From the IMG/VR virus record IMGVR_UViG_3300020051_000873, positions 1-31,786 of that record: a stretch of DNA of 31,786 nucleotides, one strand, 5' to 3'. The notes under the pieces were generated by a model, which was not told where the DNA came from, searched no databases, and was given only the letters and a program-made list of their open reading frames with translations. The translations under genes and the position numbers were made by a program. This DNA is from a virus. How positions within the stretch are numbered: position 1 is the first letter of the stretch; each line of letters begins with the position of its first letter. Below are positions 14,571 to 21,786 of this stretch, one piece after another.

Positions 14571-14771
14571 ATGATTAAACACTTTAAAGATATAGTAATA
14601 TTAATGATCACATCAGGAGTATTAATATTATTAGGAGTCATCATTATTGGTGATTATATAGTAGCACTAGAAGAAAACAGACCAGTTGATGAAAGTGTTA
14701 TTACACTTATGAAAATGAGTGTTACTGGACTGATAGGTGTCATTGGCGGATACATTGGAGGCAGTAGGTAA
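14571..14771 (+). CDS. Small two-span membrane protein, holin-like
   Basis: 66 aa with two membrane spans: IVILMITSGVLILLGVIII (8-26) and SVTGLIGVIGGYIGG (50-64), joined by an acidic loop (EENRPVDES). Short length, two spans and Gly-rich second helix are compatible with a class II holin; family not certain. Good AAGGAG site. Sits between the pore-former-like gene and a small soluble protein. Confidence 0.72.
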   Translation: MIKHFKDIVILMITSGVLILLGVIIIGDYIVALEENRPVDESVITLMKMSVTGLIGVIGGYIGGSR

Positions 14772-14772
14772 A

Positions 14773-14964
14773 ATGATTTGGATTGATTATACAATTGAAC
14801 AAGCAGGACCTAATTTTAAAATAAAAGGGGACTGGGAAGGCGAAGTTATGGGCGTAGCTCAAGATGGAAGTGAAAAAGAAAACCATCTATATAAACCGGG
14901 AGATCGTTTTATTGTAAACGAACATGGTTGGTTAGTAAAGGTAAAAGACGATGCCAACAAGTGA
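14773..14964 (+). CDS. Small soluble protein of unknown function (63 aa)
   Basis: I chose the ATG at 14773, one base after the preceding stop and behind GGAGGCAG; an upstream start would overlap the holin-like gene. The protein (MIWIDYTIEQAGPNFKIKGD at its start) looks like a small beta barrel, with repeated Gly/Asp turns and KPGDRFIVNEHGWLVKV near the end. No recognised family. It overlaps the next gene by 14 nt. Confidence 0.65.
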   Translation: MIWIDYTIEQAGPNFKIKGDWEGEVMGVAQDGSEKENHLYKPGDRFIVNEHGWLVKVKDDANK

Positions 14965-15301
14965 TCTAGTACAAGCAATTAACCAATATGGTTTTCCAAT
15001 CATAGCGGCAATGGGTTTAGGTTATTTTGTTTACTATGTTTGGCAATGGGCGACAAAAGAAATTAAACCAGTATTAGGAGAAGCAATGTCAACGCTTATT
15101 AAGCTCGTTGACCGTGTACGCATGTTGGACAACGACATGATACGCCTTAATACAAAATTAGCAATGGTTTTGGAATACAAAGGTGAAATTAAAAAAGTAG
15201 CAGAATCAAAAGAACTAGATGATCTAGACGAACTGCTAGAAAAATATAAAAGTCACAGTGGGGAATTTAACTCCACAGGGAAAAAAGATGAAAGCAAATA
15301 A
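14951..15301 (+). CDS. Single-span membrane protein with coiled coil, paralogue B
   Basis: 116 aa. One span near the N-terminus (GFPIIAAMGLGYFVYYVWQW, 14-33), then a helical stretch (LIKLVDRVRMLDNDMIRLNTK, read with the A paralogue) and a long acidic/basic tail likely to be coiled coil (ESKELDDLDELLEKY). Paralogue of the protein at 13424-13702, with a longer tail. The start overlaps the end of the 63-aa gene, and no strong ribosome site is seen, so translation is probably coupled. Holin or accessory lysis protein are the leading ideas. Confidence 0.75.
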   Translation: MPTSDLVQAINQYGFPIIAAMGLGYFVYYVWQWATKEIKPVLGEAMSTLIKLVDRVRMLDNDMIRLNTKLAMVLEYKGEIKKVAESKELDDLDELLEKYKSHSGEFNSTGKKDESK

Positions 15302-15446
15302 ATGGGGTTTGTGGTGGGATAGTCTTCCAGCACATACAAGAGAATATTTAAAAGCTCAACCAATTTGGCATACTAAAGATTTATGCTTCTTTGGTGCTAT
15401 AACATTCGTTATTGGTTTTATTTTCGGGGTTTTAATTTCTCTCTAA
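15288..15446 (+). CDS. Very small membrane protein (52 aa)
   Basis: Start set at the ATG at 15288, after AGGGAAA and overlapping the end of paralogue B; a GTG further upstream would add ten residues inside that gene. The first 30 residues are polar with several Trp (WGLWWDSLPAH), then one span at the C-terminus (FFGAITFVIGFIFGVLISL). Unknown family. Its end overlaps the convergent 63-aa gene by 29 nt, leaving no room for a terminator. Confidence 0.65.
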   Translation: MKANKWGLWWDSLPAHTREYLKAQPIWHTKDLCFFGAITFVIGFIFGVLISL

Positions 15447-15609
15447 AAGAATTTAATTTATCACTTGCTGATATAACGGGCTGTGGTGGTATGATATCTT
15501 CTTTAGTTTTATCGTAAGGCCACCATCCGTTTTGTCTACGCATATTATCTATGCGTTTTTTTATATCGGCAACTCTTTGTTCAATTGGATCATTTTGATG
15601 TTGCGACAT
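15418..15609 (-). CDS. Small basic protein downstream of the cyclase (63 aa)
   Basis: Unrecognised 63-aa protein: a charged helix (EQRVADIKKRIDNMRRQNG), WWPYDKTKED, a Pro-rich turn, and a basic end. Starts at 15609, or at 15618 with three more residues; either way it overlaps the cyclase end by about 20-29 nt and would be co-transcribed with it. It runs into the convergent 52-aa gene. Confidence 0.6.
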   Translation of the reverse strand: MSQHQNDPIEQRVADIKKRIDNMRRQNGWWPYDKTKEDIIPPQPVISASDKLNSFREKLKPRK

Positions 15610-17629
15610 AAATGCCATCCCATTCAGTTACTTTACGTTTTTGTAAATCTATTGTGCGATCTCTCATAATTTTGTAGTATTCAGTTAACTGATCTGGACA
15701 TGTATCTATTAACATATCCAGTTTTTCTATGGCTTGTTTCCAATAACCATTTTTATATAAATTTAAAAACTTAGTGTGTTCAATATCGTTATACTTGTTT
15801 TCTTCACCCATCAGAATAGTAAAAATACGCACAGGTTCTGTTTTACCTTTAACTGCAATTAAGTCAAGTTCAACATATATAAAATCAGTACTTTCATCAA
15901 CACTATCTTCACCGACTAAAAAGGCCAACCCGTAGGCTTTACTTTGTCCTTCCAGTCTTGCGGCGAGATTAACGGCGTCTCCGAGAACAGAGTAGTCGAA
16001 ACGTTGACTGCTACCCATGTTCCCAACAACAACACTGCCTGTATTGATACCAATACCAATACGAAGCGGAAGAAGTCCTTCATGCTCTAACTCCTTATTG
16101 AGTTCGTCTAGGCGTTCGAGCATTTGAACCGCGGTTAATGTTGCCAGGTGTTTCTGTTCAGGAACGTCTAATGGCGCATTCCAAAACGCCATCAATGCAT
16201 CACCAATGTATTTGTCTATCGTACCATCGTTACTCATCACAATATCAGTCATTGGTGTCATGTATCTGTTTATAAGTTTTGTTAACCCTTGTGGGTCTGT
16301 TTTATACTGTTCACTAATAGGTGTAAAGCCACGTATGTCTGTAAACATAATAGTAAGTTCACGAGTGTCTCCACCAAGTTTTAACAGTTCAGGATTCTTT
16401 TGTAATTTTTTAACCATAGCAGGTGCTAGGTAATGTTCAAACTGTTTCTTAATTTGTTGTTTAAGTTGAAACTCTTTTACAAATCTGTTAAAGGTAGCAT
16501 GTAAGCCGACTAACACAAGTGCCACTATAGGCATTGTAACATCTAACAGATATAGATAGTTTTGCCACGCATATAAAGAACCATATGCTAATCCACCACC
16601 AAGTATTAGTATAGCGCCACCAACTAACCAGTATGGCGCAAAAGCAGCAATTAAAATAATAAGAATACTTACAACAGCAGTAGTGCTAAGTTCTGCTAAG
16701 TCAGCCCAAAACGGACGTTCTATTTGATCACCGTCAATCATTGTTTGTAGTGTAACGGCACTTGGTATGTAATTGTATTGTGGTCCTGTAGGACTTGCTA
16801 TAAGTCCACCCAGTCCTTCGGCTGTTACGCCTATAATTACTGTTTTGCCTTGAAGTGTAAAAAACTGATCTTGATCTGCGGCACTAACTTCTGTAAACCA
16901 TTTGTTCCAACGTAGCCATATCTGTCCATTAGGATCAGTGCTAACGATAGGATAACCCGGCACACGAATTTTTTCTACTCCGCCTTCATTTGCTTTTACT
17001 TGATAACTTGGTGCGCCTGTTGCTAGACGTATAACTTCAACTGCTATGCTTGGATATGTTTCTTCGCCCACTCGCATAATAAGTGGTACACGACGAACAA
17101 CACCATCTATTTCAGGAGCAGTGTTTAATACACCAACACCGTCAGCGTTGTCGCCTAATAAAGGAATAGGACCTAGCATACCCGGCCATTCAAACAAGTA
17201 CGGCAGTGGGTCTCCTATTTTTGCTATTCCACGTGGCACAGCATTTTTGTTTGCCTGTAGGCTTCCTGTCTGTGCTATAATGACACCGTTTCCTGCTAGT
17301 GCTTCAGCCAGTGCCATATCACCACCAAGTCTATCGTCCTCGCTGAACAGTATAGGTAAAACTATAACTCCTGCTCCTTGTTCACGCAACTTCCAGATAA
17401 GTTCTGCCAGAACGTCACGCTTCCAGGGCCACTGTCCATATTTTTCTATGGCGGCTTCGTCGATTGTTACAATACCAATATCAGGACTAACTACCCCTTC
17501 ATCAGTTTGTTGTAACAAATCGAAACTTTTCAATCTTGCTGTCTGTACAATATAACTGTCATTATAGTGAACAAACAACAGAACAAGAGCTGTTATTAAT
17601 GCTGTTGCCCAATGTGTAATATATTTCAT
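15590..17629 (-). CDS. CHASE2 sensor-class III adenylate/guanylate cyclase
   Basis: 679 aa from the ATG at 17629. Layout: one N-terminal span (about 5-22), a CHASE2 extracytoplasmic sensor (about 25-310: FDLL, IGIVTIDEAAI, WPWKR, VVRRVPL), three spans (about 313-331, 335-352, 360-378), and a class III cyclase domain (about 415-605). The catalytic set is complete: FTDIRGFT (D431), DKYIGDALMAFW (K473, D477), LGDAVNLAARLEG (N554, R558). A short TPR-like tail follows. It should make cAMP (or cGMP) at the inner membrane in response to an outside signal. Such a full-length sensor cyclase is unusual in a phage. A late box 5 nt before the ATG ties it to phage control. Confidence 0.93.
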   Translation of the reverse strand: MKYITHWATALITALVLLFVHYNDSYIVQTARLKSFDLLQQTDEGVVSPDIGIVTIDEAAIEKYGQWPWKRDVLAELIWKLREQGAGVIVLPILFSEDDRLGGDMALAEALAGNGVIIAQTGSLQANKNAVPRGIAKIGDPLPYLFEWPGMLGPIPLLGDNADGVGVLNTAPEIDGVVRRVPLIMRVGEETYPSIAVEVIRLATGAPSYQVKANEGGVEKIRVPGYPIVSTDPNGQIWLRWNKWFTEVSAADQDQFFTLQGKTVIIGVTAEGLGGLIASPTGPQYNYIPSAVTLQTMIDGDQIERPFWADLAELSTTAVVSILIILIAAFAPYWLVGGAILILGGGLAYGSLYAWQNYLYLLDVTMPIVALVLVGLHATFNRFVKEFQLKQQIKKQFEHYLAPAMVKKLQKNPELLKLGGDTRELTIMFTDIRGFTPISEQYKTDPQGLTKLINRYMTPMTDIVMSNDGTIDKYIGDALMAFWNAPLDVPEQKHLATLTAVQMLERLDELNKELEHEGLLPLRIGIGINTGSVVVGNMGSSQRFDYSVLGDAVNLAARLEGQSKAYGLAFLVGEDSVDESTDFIYVELDLIAVKGKTEPVRIFTILMGEENKYNDIEHTKFLNLYKNGYWKQAIEKLDMLIDTCPDQLTEYYKIMRDRTIDLQKRKVTEWDGIYVATSK

Positions 17630-17634
17630 ATTGA

Positions 17635-17642
17635 TATTTATC
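17635..17642 (-). promoter_or_regulatory. Late box GATAAATA, 5 nt before the cyclase ATG
   Basis: GATAAATA reads from 17642 to 17635, then 5 nt, then the ATG at 17629. The predicted +1 is the start codon itself. It decides the start: an upstream TTG reading would run through the box. Confidence 0.72.
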
Positions 17643-17657
17643 AAAAAGCAATGGAGT

Positions 17658-17665
17658 GATAAATA
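17658..17665 (+). promoter_or_regulatory. Late box GATAAATA, 5 nt before the right P-loop ATG
   Basis: GATAAATA, then GTTAT, then the ATG at 17671. Back to back with the cyclase box, 15 nt away, so two leaderless transcripts diverge from a 43-bp region. Confidence 0.72.
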
Positions 17666-17670
17666 GTTAT

Positions 17671-18300
17671 ATGCGTAGATTATTAATCCTTACAGGGCCG
17701 CAAGGTAGCGGAAATCACCTATTCAGCAAAATATTTGCTCTTCATGAAGATGTGTACGGATGGAAAACACTTCTTAATACATATTGGGAAGGACACCATC
17801 ACGAGCCATTTGCTAAACACTGGCAAAACCCAGTATTGTTAAGAGATTTTGATTGGGACCAATCAGACTATTATGTAACAAGTGTAAGTTGTCCATACTT
17901 TAAAGATGGCTTACCACATATTCCAGATTACATGGAGTTTATTGAAACATGTTATGACTTGGTAGATTATGTTAGCGTAGCAGTTATAGGACGTGATAGT
18001 AATATACTAGAGTACCAGCAAGAGAGAGTAAGAGGAGCTCACACCACTCCATTGTTTTTAGATAGACTGGATGACTTAATGAGTGCTGGTGTTGATGTAA
18101 ACTTTGTTAGTCAGGAATTGTTATACTTGTACCGCAGTGTATATTTGGAAAAATTGTCAATGGAGATAGATTTTCCTATAGCACATTGGGATCCTGATGT
18201 TGACGAAATTTTAAAAGATGATGCCAATAGAAAATATGTTAAGCCAACACATGAATACTGGTTGGATCACGAAGTACATAAGGCAGTTAAAGAAAGTTAA
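17671..18300 (+). CDS. P-loop sulfotransferase-like protein, right copy
   Basis: 209 aa, same length as the left copy and close to it throughout: the P-loop GPQGSGNH, the EGHHHEPFAKHW segment and the C-terminal YWLDHEVHKAV are unchanged, while changes cluster around RLDDLMSAG and near DPDVDEIL. The start at 17671 is set by the late box 5 nt upstream; a GTG at 17656 would place five extra residues inside the promoter. Its TAA stop is half of a TTAA shared with the convergent second radical SAM gene. Sulfotransferase-like is my best reading, with kinase-like as the alternative. Confidence 0.75.
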   Translation: MRRLLILTGPQGSGNHLFSKIFALHEDVYGWKTLLNTYWEGHHHEPFAKHWQNPVLLRDFDWDQSDYYVTSVSCPYFKDGLPHIPDYMEFIETCYDLVDYVSVAVIGRDSNILEYQQERVRGAHTTPLFLDRLDDLMSAGVDVNFVSQELLYLYRSVYLEKLSMEIDFPIAHWDPDVDEILKDDANRKYVKPTHEYWLDHEVHKAVKES

Positions 18301-19367
18301 CTCTTTTTAGCACACTTTTCCTTACATACACTAATGTTTTCAAAGTTGTCCGTAATTTTGCGATAACCAGGTCCAGCAAGTATCTCTTCAACACTGTGGT
18401 TATATATACTCATACTTTCTAAATCTTCCGGTGTTAGTCCAGCACCTTCAATCATGCGGTTATCCTCACTTCTCATATAACAGCAAGGATAGTAGATACC
18501 GTTACTGCCTATAAACTGAGCCCAGTTTTTAACATTAATACATTGTGGATATACACTTTCAGTTTCGTATTTTTCTTCTTTCTGTTGTTGTGATTGTATT
18601 ACATTATCATATTTTGCTGTATTAGTAGTTTTTAGATTCTTTTCCTCAGTAACTTTTCTAACTCTTGGATGAATTTGTATTCTTAATCTAGGAGGCTTAA
18701 GATGTTTAATGGATTCATAATATTCTTCTAGTAGATCAAGGTTTTCACTAAACTCTTCAATAGGAATAGTTTGTCCTGGTTGGGCTCGTTTAGTATGTAC
18801 TAGCATAAACTGTCGCATACCCAACTCCCATGCTTTGTCATACGCAGCTTTAATATCTTTAAAACTACTGTTGTATCTAAAAACAATATACTTCCAACGT
18901 GTAAATTTACCCGCCTCATTCAGTATACGAATACCACGCTCAATACTTGGCCAGTGACCATTAACACGATACGTTGTAAAATTATCTGGCGGTCCATCAA
19001 TACTAAAGACCATACCATGTAGTTTTCCTTGTACTGGATCAGGCATCGCTTGGGCTATTTTGTGCCATGTTTCTTCTTTTACATAACTGCCGTTCGTATC
19101 AAAATTAAACTCAATATCACGTTGTTTAAGTATCTCAATAATCTTATAAGCATCAGGATTATAGATGCCGTCGCCAAAACTACCACCAAAATATACTTTG
19201 GTTACAGTATCGTCAATAGCATCTATTAACTTGTCAACATCGAGATGTCCATTGTCCCATCTCTCTCTGTCTTTGACTTGTCTAACTCGTGGGCAAACAG
19301 GACAACTAAGTGTACATTTACTTGTTAGTTCTATTTCAAGTGTATTACTTCTTGGGAATTGTACCAT
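18297..19367 (-). CDS. Second radical SAM protein with SPASM-like cysteines (right arm only)
   Basis: 356 aa. C18, C22 and C25 in TSKCTLSCPVC form the radical SAM motif, and GGSFGDG follows at 61-67. The C-terminal cysteines C276, C295, C296, C348 and C352 repeat the spacing of the other radical SAM protein here (C-x18-C-C ... C-x3-C), so the two are related although otherwise quite different in sequence. Substrate unknown. It overlaps the end of the DxD glycosyltransferase by 23 nt and is the last gene of that operon. The left arm has no counterpart: there the glycosyltransferase abuts the P-loop gene directly. Confidence 0.88.
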   Translation of the reverse strand: MVQFPRSNTLEIELTSKCTLSCPVCPRVRQVKDRERWDNGHLDVDKLIDAIDDTVTKVYFGGSFGDGIYNPDAYKIIEILKQRDIEFNFDTNGSYVKEETWHKIAQAMPDPVQGKLHGMVFSIDGPPDNFTTYRVNGHWPSIERGIRILNEAGKFTRWKYIVFRYNSSFKDIKAAYDKAWELGMRQFMLVHTKRAQPGQTIPIEEFSENLDLLEEYYESIKHLKPPRLRIQIHPRVRKVTEEKNLKTTNTAKYDNVIQSQQQKEEKYETESVYPQCINVKNWAQFIGSNGIYYPCCYMRSEDNRMIEGAGLTPEDLESMSIYNHSVEEILAGPGYRKITDNFENISVCKEKCAKKS

Positions 19368-20058
19368 AAGGAATTCCAGTCATTTCTTTATATTCATCTA
19401 ACCACATTTGTTCATATTGTTGTCCCCATACATCGTTCCAGGGACCACCATTGGTAAAATGTAGTGCTTTAGGCGTTGCCTCTGCTACGCCATATTCTCC
19501 AACCAGCCAGTTCCAACTATAACTAATATCACCTATTTCTCGATCATGACACCAATGAAAGCGGTGTAGCCATTCAGCACTTCGGTTTGACACGGTCAGT
19601 GGTGTTAGTTTACGACAACTTGGATGATTGTTATTGAATATCATAAAACTACTCCAGTTTTTTCTAGGAAGAGCAACTTGCTCGTGTCCCCAAAATTTAA
19701 CTGGTTGTTTGGGATCATAAGGTAAGTGCCTTACACAAAACACAGCATAATCATCAGCATATGGTTCGCGATTAATTCTATCAAATAAACTTGTAATATC
19801 ATGTGTAAATAAAAAATCGCTATCACAAAACATACTCCAACCTTTATAGTCGTTCAAAAACGGTACTAAAAAACGAGTGTATGTAAATTCTGTGCTAGCA
19901 GGAGAAAGAGGATCTCGATAATAGGCACCACTTTCTCTTAGTTCATGCTGTTTTAAATGCTGAACGTTCAGCGTATACCTAGCATGTTTGTAAATACTGT
20001 ATTCACAAACGTCACTGGCATCTTGTTGTTTACTATCCCAACCTATATAAATCTTCAT
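19345..20058 (-). CDS. DxD glycosyltransferase (GT8-like), right copy
   Basis: 237 aa. Same landmarks as the left copy: MKIYIGWDSKQ, STEFTYTRFLVP, GWSMFCDSDFLF with the DSD metal site, and HFTNGGPWNDVWG. The C-terminal end differs (TGIPYGTIPKK instead of TGNIF), exactly where the second radical SAM gene overlaps it. The start is fixed by the ATGA overlap with the 324-aa gene. Expected to transfer a sugar from a nucleotide donor; acceptor unknown. Confidence 0.85.
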   Translation of the reverse strand: MKIYIGWDSKQQDASDVCEYSIYKHARYTLNVQHLKQHELRESGAYYRDPLSPASTEFTYTRFLVPFLNDYKGWSMFCDSDFLFTHDITSLFDRINREPYADDYAVFCVRHLPYDPKQPVKFWGHEQVALPRKNWSSFMIFNNNHPSCRKLTPLTVSNRSAEWLHRFHWCHDREIGDISYSWNWLVGEYGVAEATPKALHFTNGGPWNDVWGQQYEQMWLDEYKEMTGIPYGTIPKK

Positions 20059-21029
20059 TGATTCCTTCTGTGCGAGCTAATACAAGGTCTTGTATTTTCA
20101 AAGAAAAGAGCTCTGCTTTCAATATACTTCCAGTGTGTATCGTTCAAACTTTTTGGGAAGTGAAAGTATCTACTTGGATACCAAACACCATTATGGTGTA
20201 CAAACTTATATTTACCCAGATAAAAATCACCGTTTTCAAATCGTATTTGTCTAAACAATTTTTTATCAGCAAACATTCCCATACGATGTACACCGTCACG
20301 ATAACTTAAATGCGGTAAAGTTAAACTATAATCGCCACCGGTGATTGTTCCATACTTTTGTAACCCTTTGTGTACGCCACTGGCAAATGGTTTAAAATGA
20401 TTATTGCCTCCGGTATCATATCCTTCCTGAGTAAATGTTACATCACAATATTCTAATTCAAATGTATTGTGTAGTATTTGTGGAAACATAGCACAAAACT
20501 CTTCTGGAGTTTTCACTTCTTCGTATCCCTGAGTCCATATCCAGGGTGTGTTATCCAGTTCAGGATACCAGATATAAAAGCATTTGACGTCTTCCAGTGG
20601 ATTGAGAAACGTGATTACAAACTTTTTATCACTGCCTGGATGACTTGCTACATTTCTACCTGTTTGTATTAGTTGTACTGGTGCTTCTTGACCATTACGT
20701 TCTATATCCTGATCTAACCAGAAAAGTTTGTAAAATTGATAGCATAAATACAACTGTTCGTTTTCACTATTCCATTCGTTTGGCATACTCTTTTCAACAA
20801 AGTAGTCCTTTACACTGTCTGGAACTTCAGCAAAACGATCTATCATACGGCTGAGTAAACCAACCATATGTCCACAAGTGCTACTCTTGGTGTCACAATC
20901 ATAGGCACTCCGTAAATGCTCACCCTGTACAGTGCAACGTAATATTTTTGCTCTGCCAGTAGTGTTCATCCAGGAATAAAATTTATTGAGGGCTTCTAGA
21001 TTACTAGAAGAAATGCTTGACAAATACAT
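20055..21029 (-). CDS. Conserved phage protein of unknown function (324 aa)
   Basis: Right-arm partner of the 321-aa protein. Shared features include NLEAL, TTGRAKI, GRNVASHPGSDKKF, CFYIWYPELD and the basic end, but many residues between them differ, so this is one of the more diverged pairs. The N-terminus is slightly longer (MYLSSISSS). First gene of the opposed late operon that continues into the glycosyltransferase and second radical SAM gene. No recognised domain. Confidence 0.78.
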   Translation of the reverse strand: MYLSSISSSNLEALNKFYSWMNTTGRAKILRCTVQGEHLRSAYDCDTKSSTCGHMVGLLSRMIDRFAEVPDSVKDYFVEKSMPNEWNSENEQLYLCYQFYKLFWLDQDIERNGQEAPVQLIQTGRNVASHPGSDKKFVITFLNPLEDVKCFYIWYPELDNTPWIWTQGYEEVKTPEEFCAMFPQILHNTFELEYCDVTFTQEGYDTGGNNHFKPFASGVHKGLQKYGTITGGDYSLTLPHLSYRDGVHRMGMFADKKLFRQIRFENGDFYLGKYKFVHHNGVWYPSRYFHFPKSLNDTHWKYIESRALFFENTRPCISSHRRNQ

Positions 21030-21042
21030 TGGTTGTCCGTAT

Positions 21043-21050
21043 AATAAATA
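21043..21050 (+). promoter_or_regulatory. Late promoter-like box AATAAATA for the outward operon
   Basis: One mismatch to TATAAATA. Predicted start near 21056, a 26-nt leader with AAGGA before the GT-A-like ATG at 21082. Confidence 0.65.
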
Positions 21051-21061
21051 CTAATATAACT

Positions 21062-21069
21062 TATTTATC
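21062..21069 (-). promoter_or_regulatory. Late box GATAAATA for the opposed operon
   Basis: One mismatch to TATAAATA. Predicted start also near 21056, giving a 27-nt leader before the 324-aa gene. It points at the + strand box 11 nt away, so both promoters would melt the same bases. Confidence 0.68.
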
Positions 21070-21081
21070 GTAAGGAATCTA

Positions 21082-21786
21082 ATGCTAGACGTATTCATGC
21101 TCACATTCGGTGAGCCCGAAGCGGATGCTAATTTTGAAAAACTATTAGAAAAAGCACCGCATGCCAAACGCATTGATGGGATAGTTGGACTATTGAACGC
21201 ACACAAAGCATGTGCCGAGGAAAGCAGAACCACATACTTTTATGTTTGTGATGCTGATGCCCAGATCAAAGACAATTTTCAATTTAATTTTACCCCAAGT
21301 AGACGAAAAGAAGCCTATCCTGGTGTCCCAGAAACAGAATGCGTTTTTACATATCGAAGTCATAATCCTATCAATGATCTATTGTATGGATATGGCGCAG
21401 TAAAGTTATTCCCCAAAAAGCAATTACTGGCCTGTGAGGAATTCAAAGTAGACATGACCACAAGTATTGGAGCAAAATTTGTTCCTAAATTTGAGATCAG
21501 TAATACAACAGCGTTTAACACTGATCCGTTTAACACTTGGAGAAGTGCGTTCCGTGAATGTACTAAACTAGCAAGTGGTATTATTGACAACAAAAAACAA
21601 GTTGATGATATGTACCGTTTAGAAGTATGGTGCACACGAGGGGAAAATAGACGCTATGGCGAGTACGCCATTATGGGTGCTGAACAAGGTAAAGACTTTG
21701 GCACACACTATAAGTATAATAAAGAAGCACTCCGTAAGATAAATGACTGGGCATGGTTAAAGGAACAATTTAATGAAGCACTCTGA
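21082..21786 (+). CDS. GT-A-like protein of a marine-myophage family, right copy
   Basis: 234 aa, closely related to the left copy, with FYVCDADAQ, NPINDLLYGYGAVKLFPKK and FNTDPFNTWRSAFRE unchanged. Here the start is clearer: AAGGA lies 6-7 nt before the ATG and no longer reading exists, which supports the shorter start used for the left copy. Its end overlaps the methyltransferase start by 14 nt. Glycosyltransferase-like by fold pattern; activity untested by anything visible here. Confidence 0.8.
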   Translation: MLDVFMLTFGEPEADANFEKLLEKAPHAKRIDGIVGLLNAHKACAEESRTTYFYVCDADAQIKDNFQFNFTPSRRKEAYPGVPETECVFTYRSHNPINDLLYGYGAVKLFPKKQLLACEEFKVDMTTSIGAKFVPKFEISNTTAFNTDPFNTWRSAFRECTKLASGIIDNKKQVDDMYRLEVWCTRGENRRYGEYAIMGAEQGKDFGTHYKYNKEALRKINDWAWLKEQFNEAL

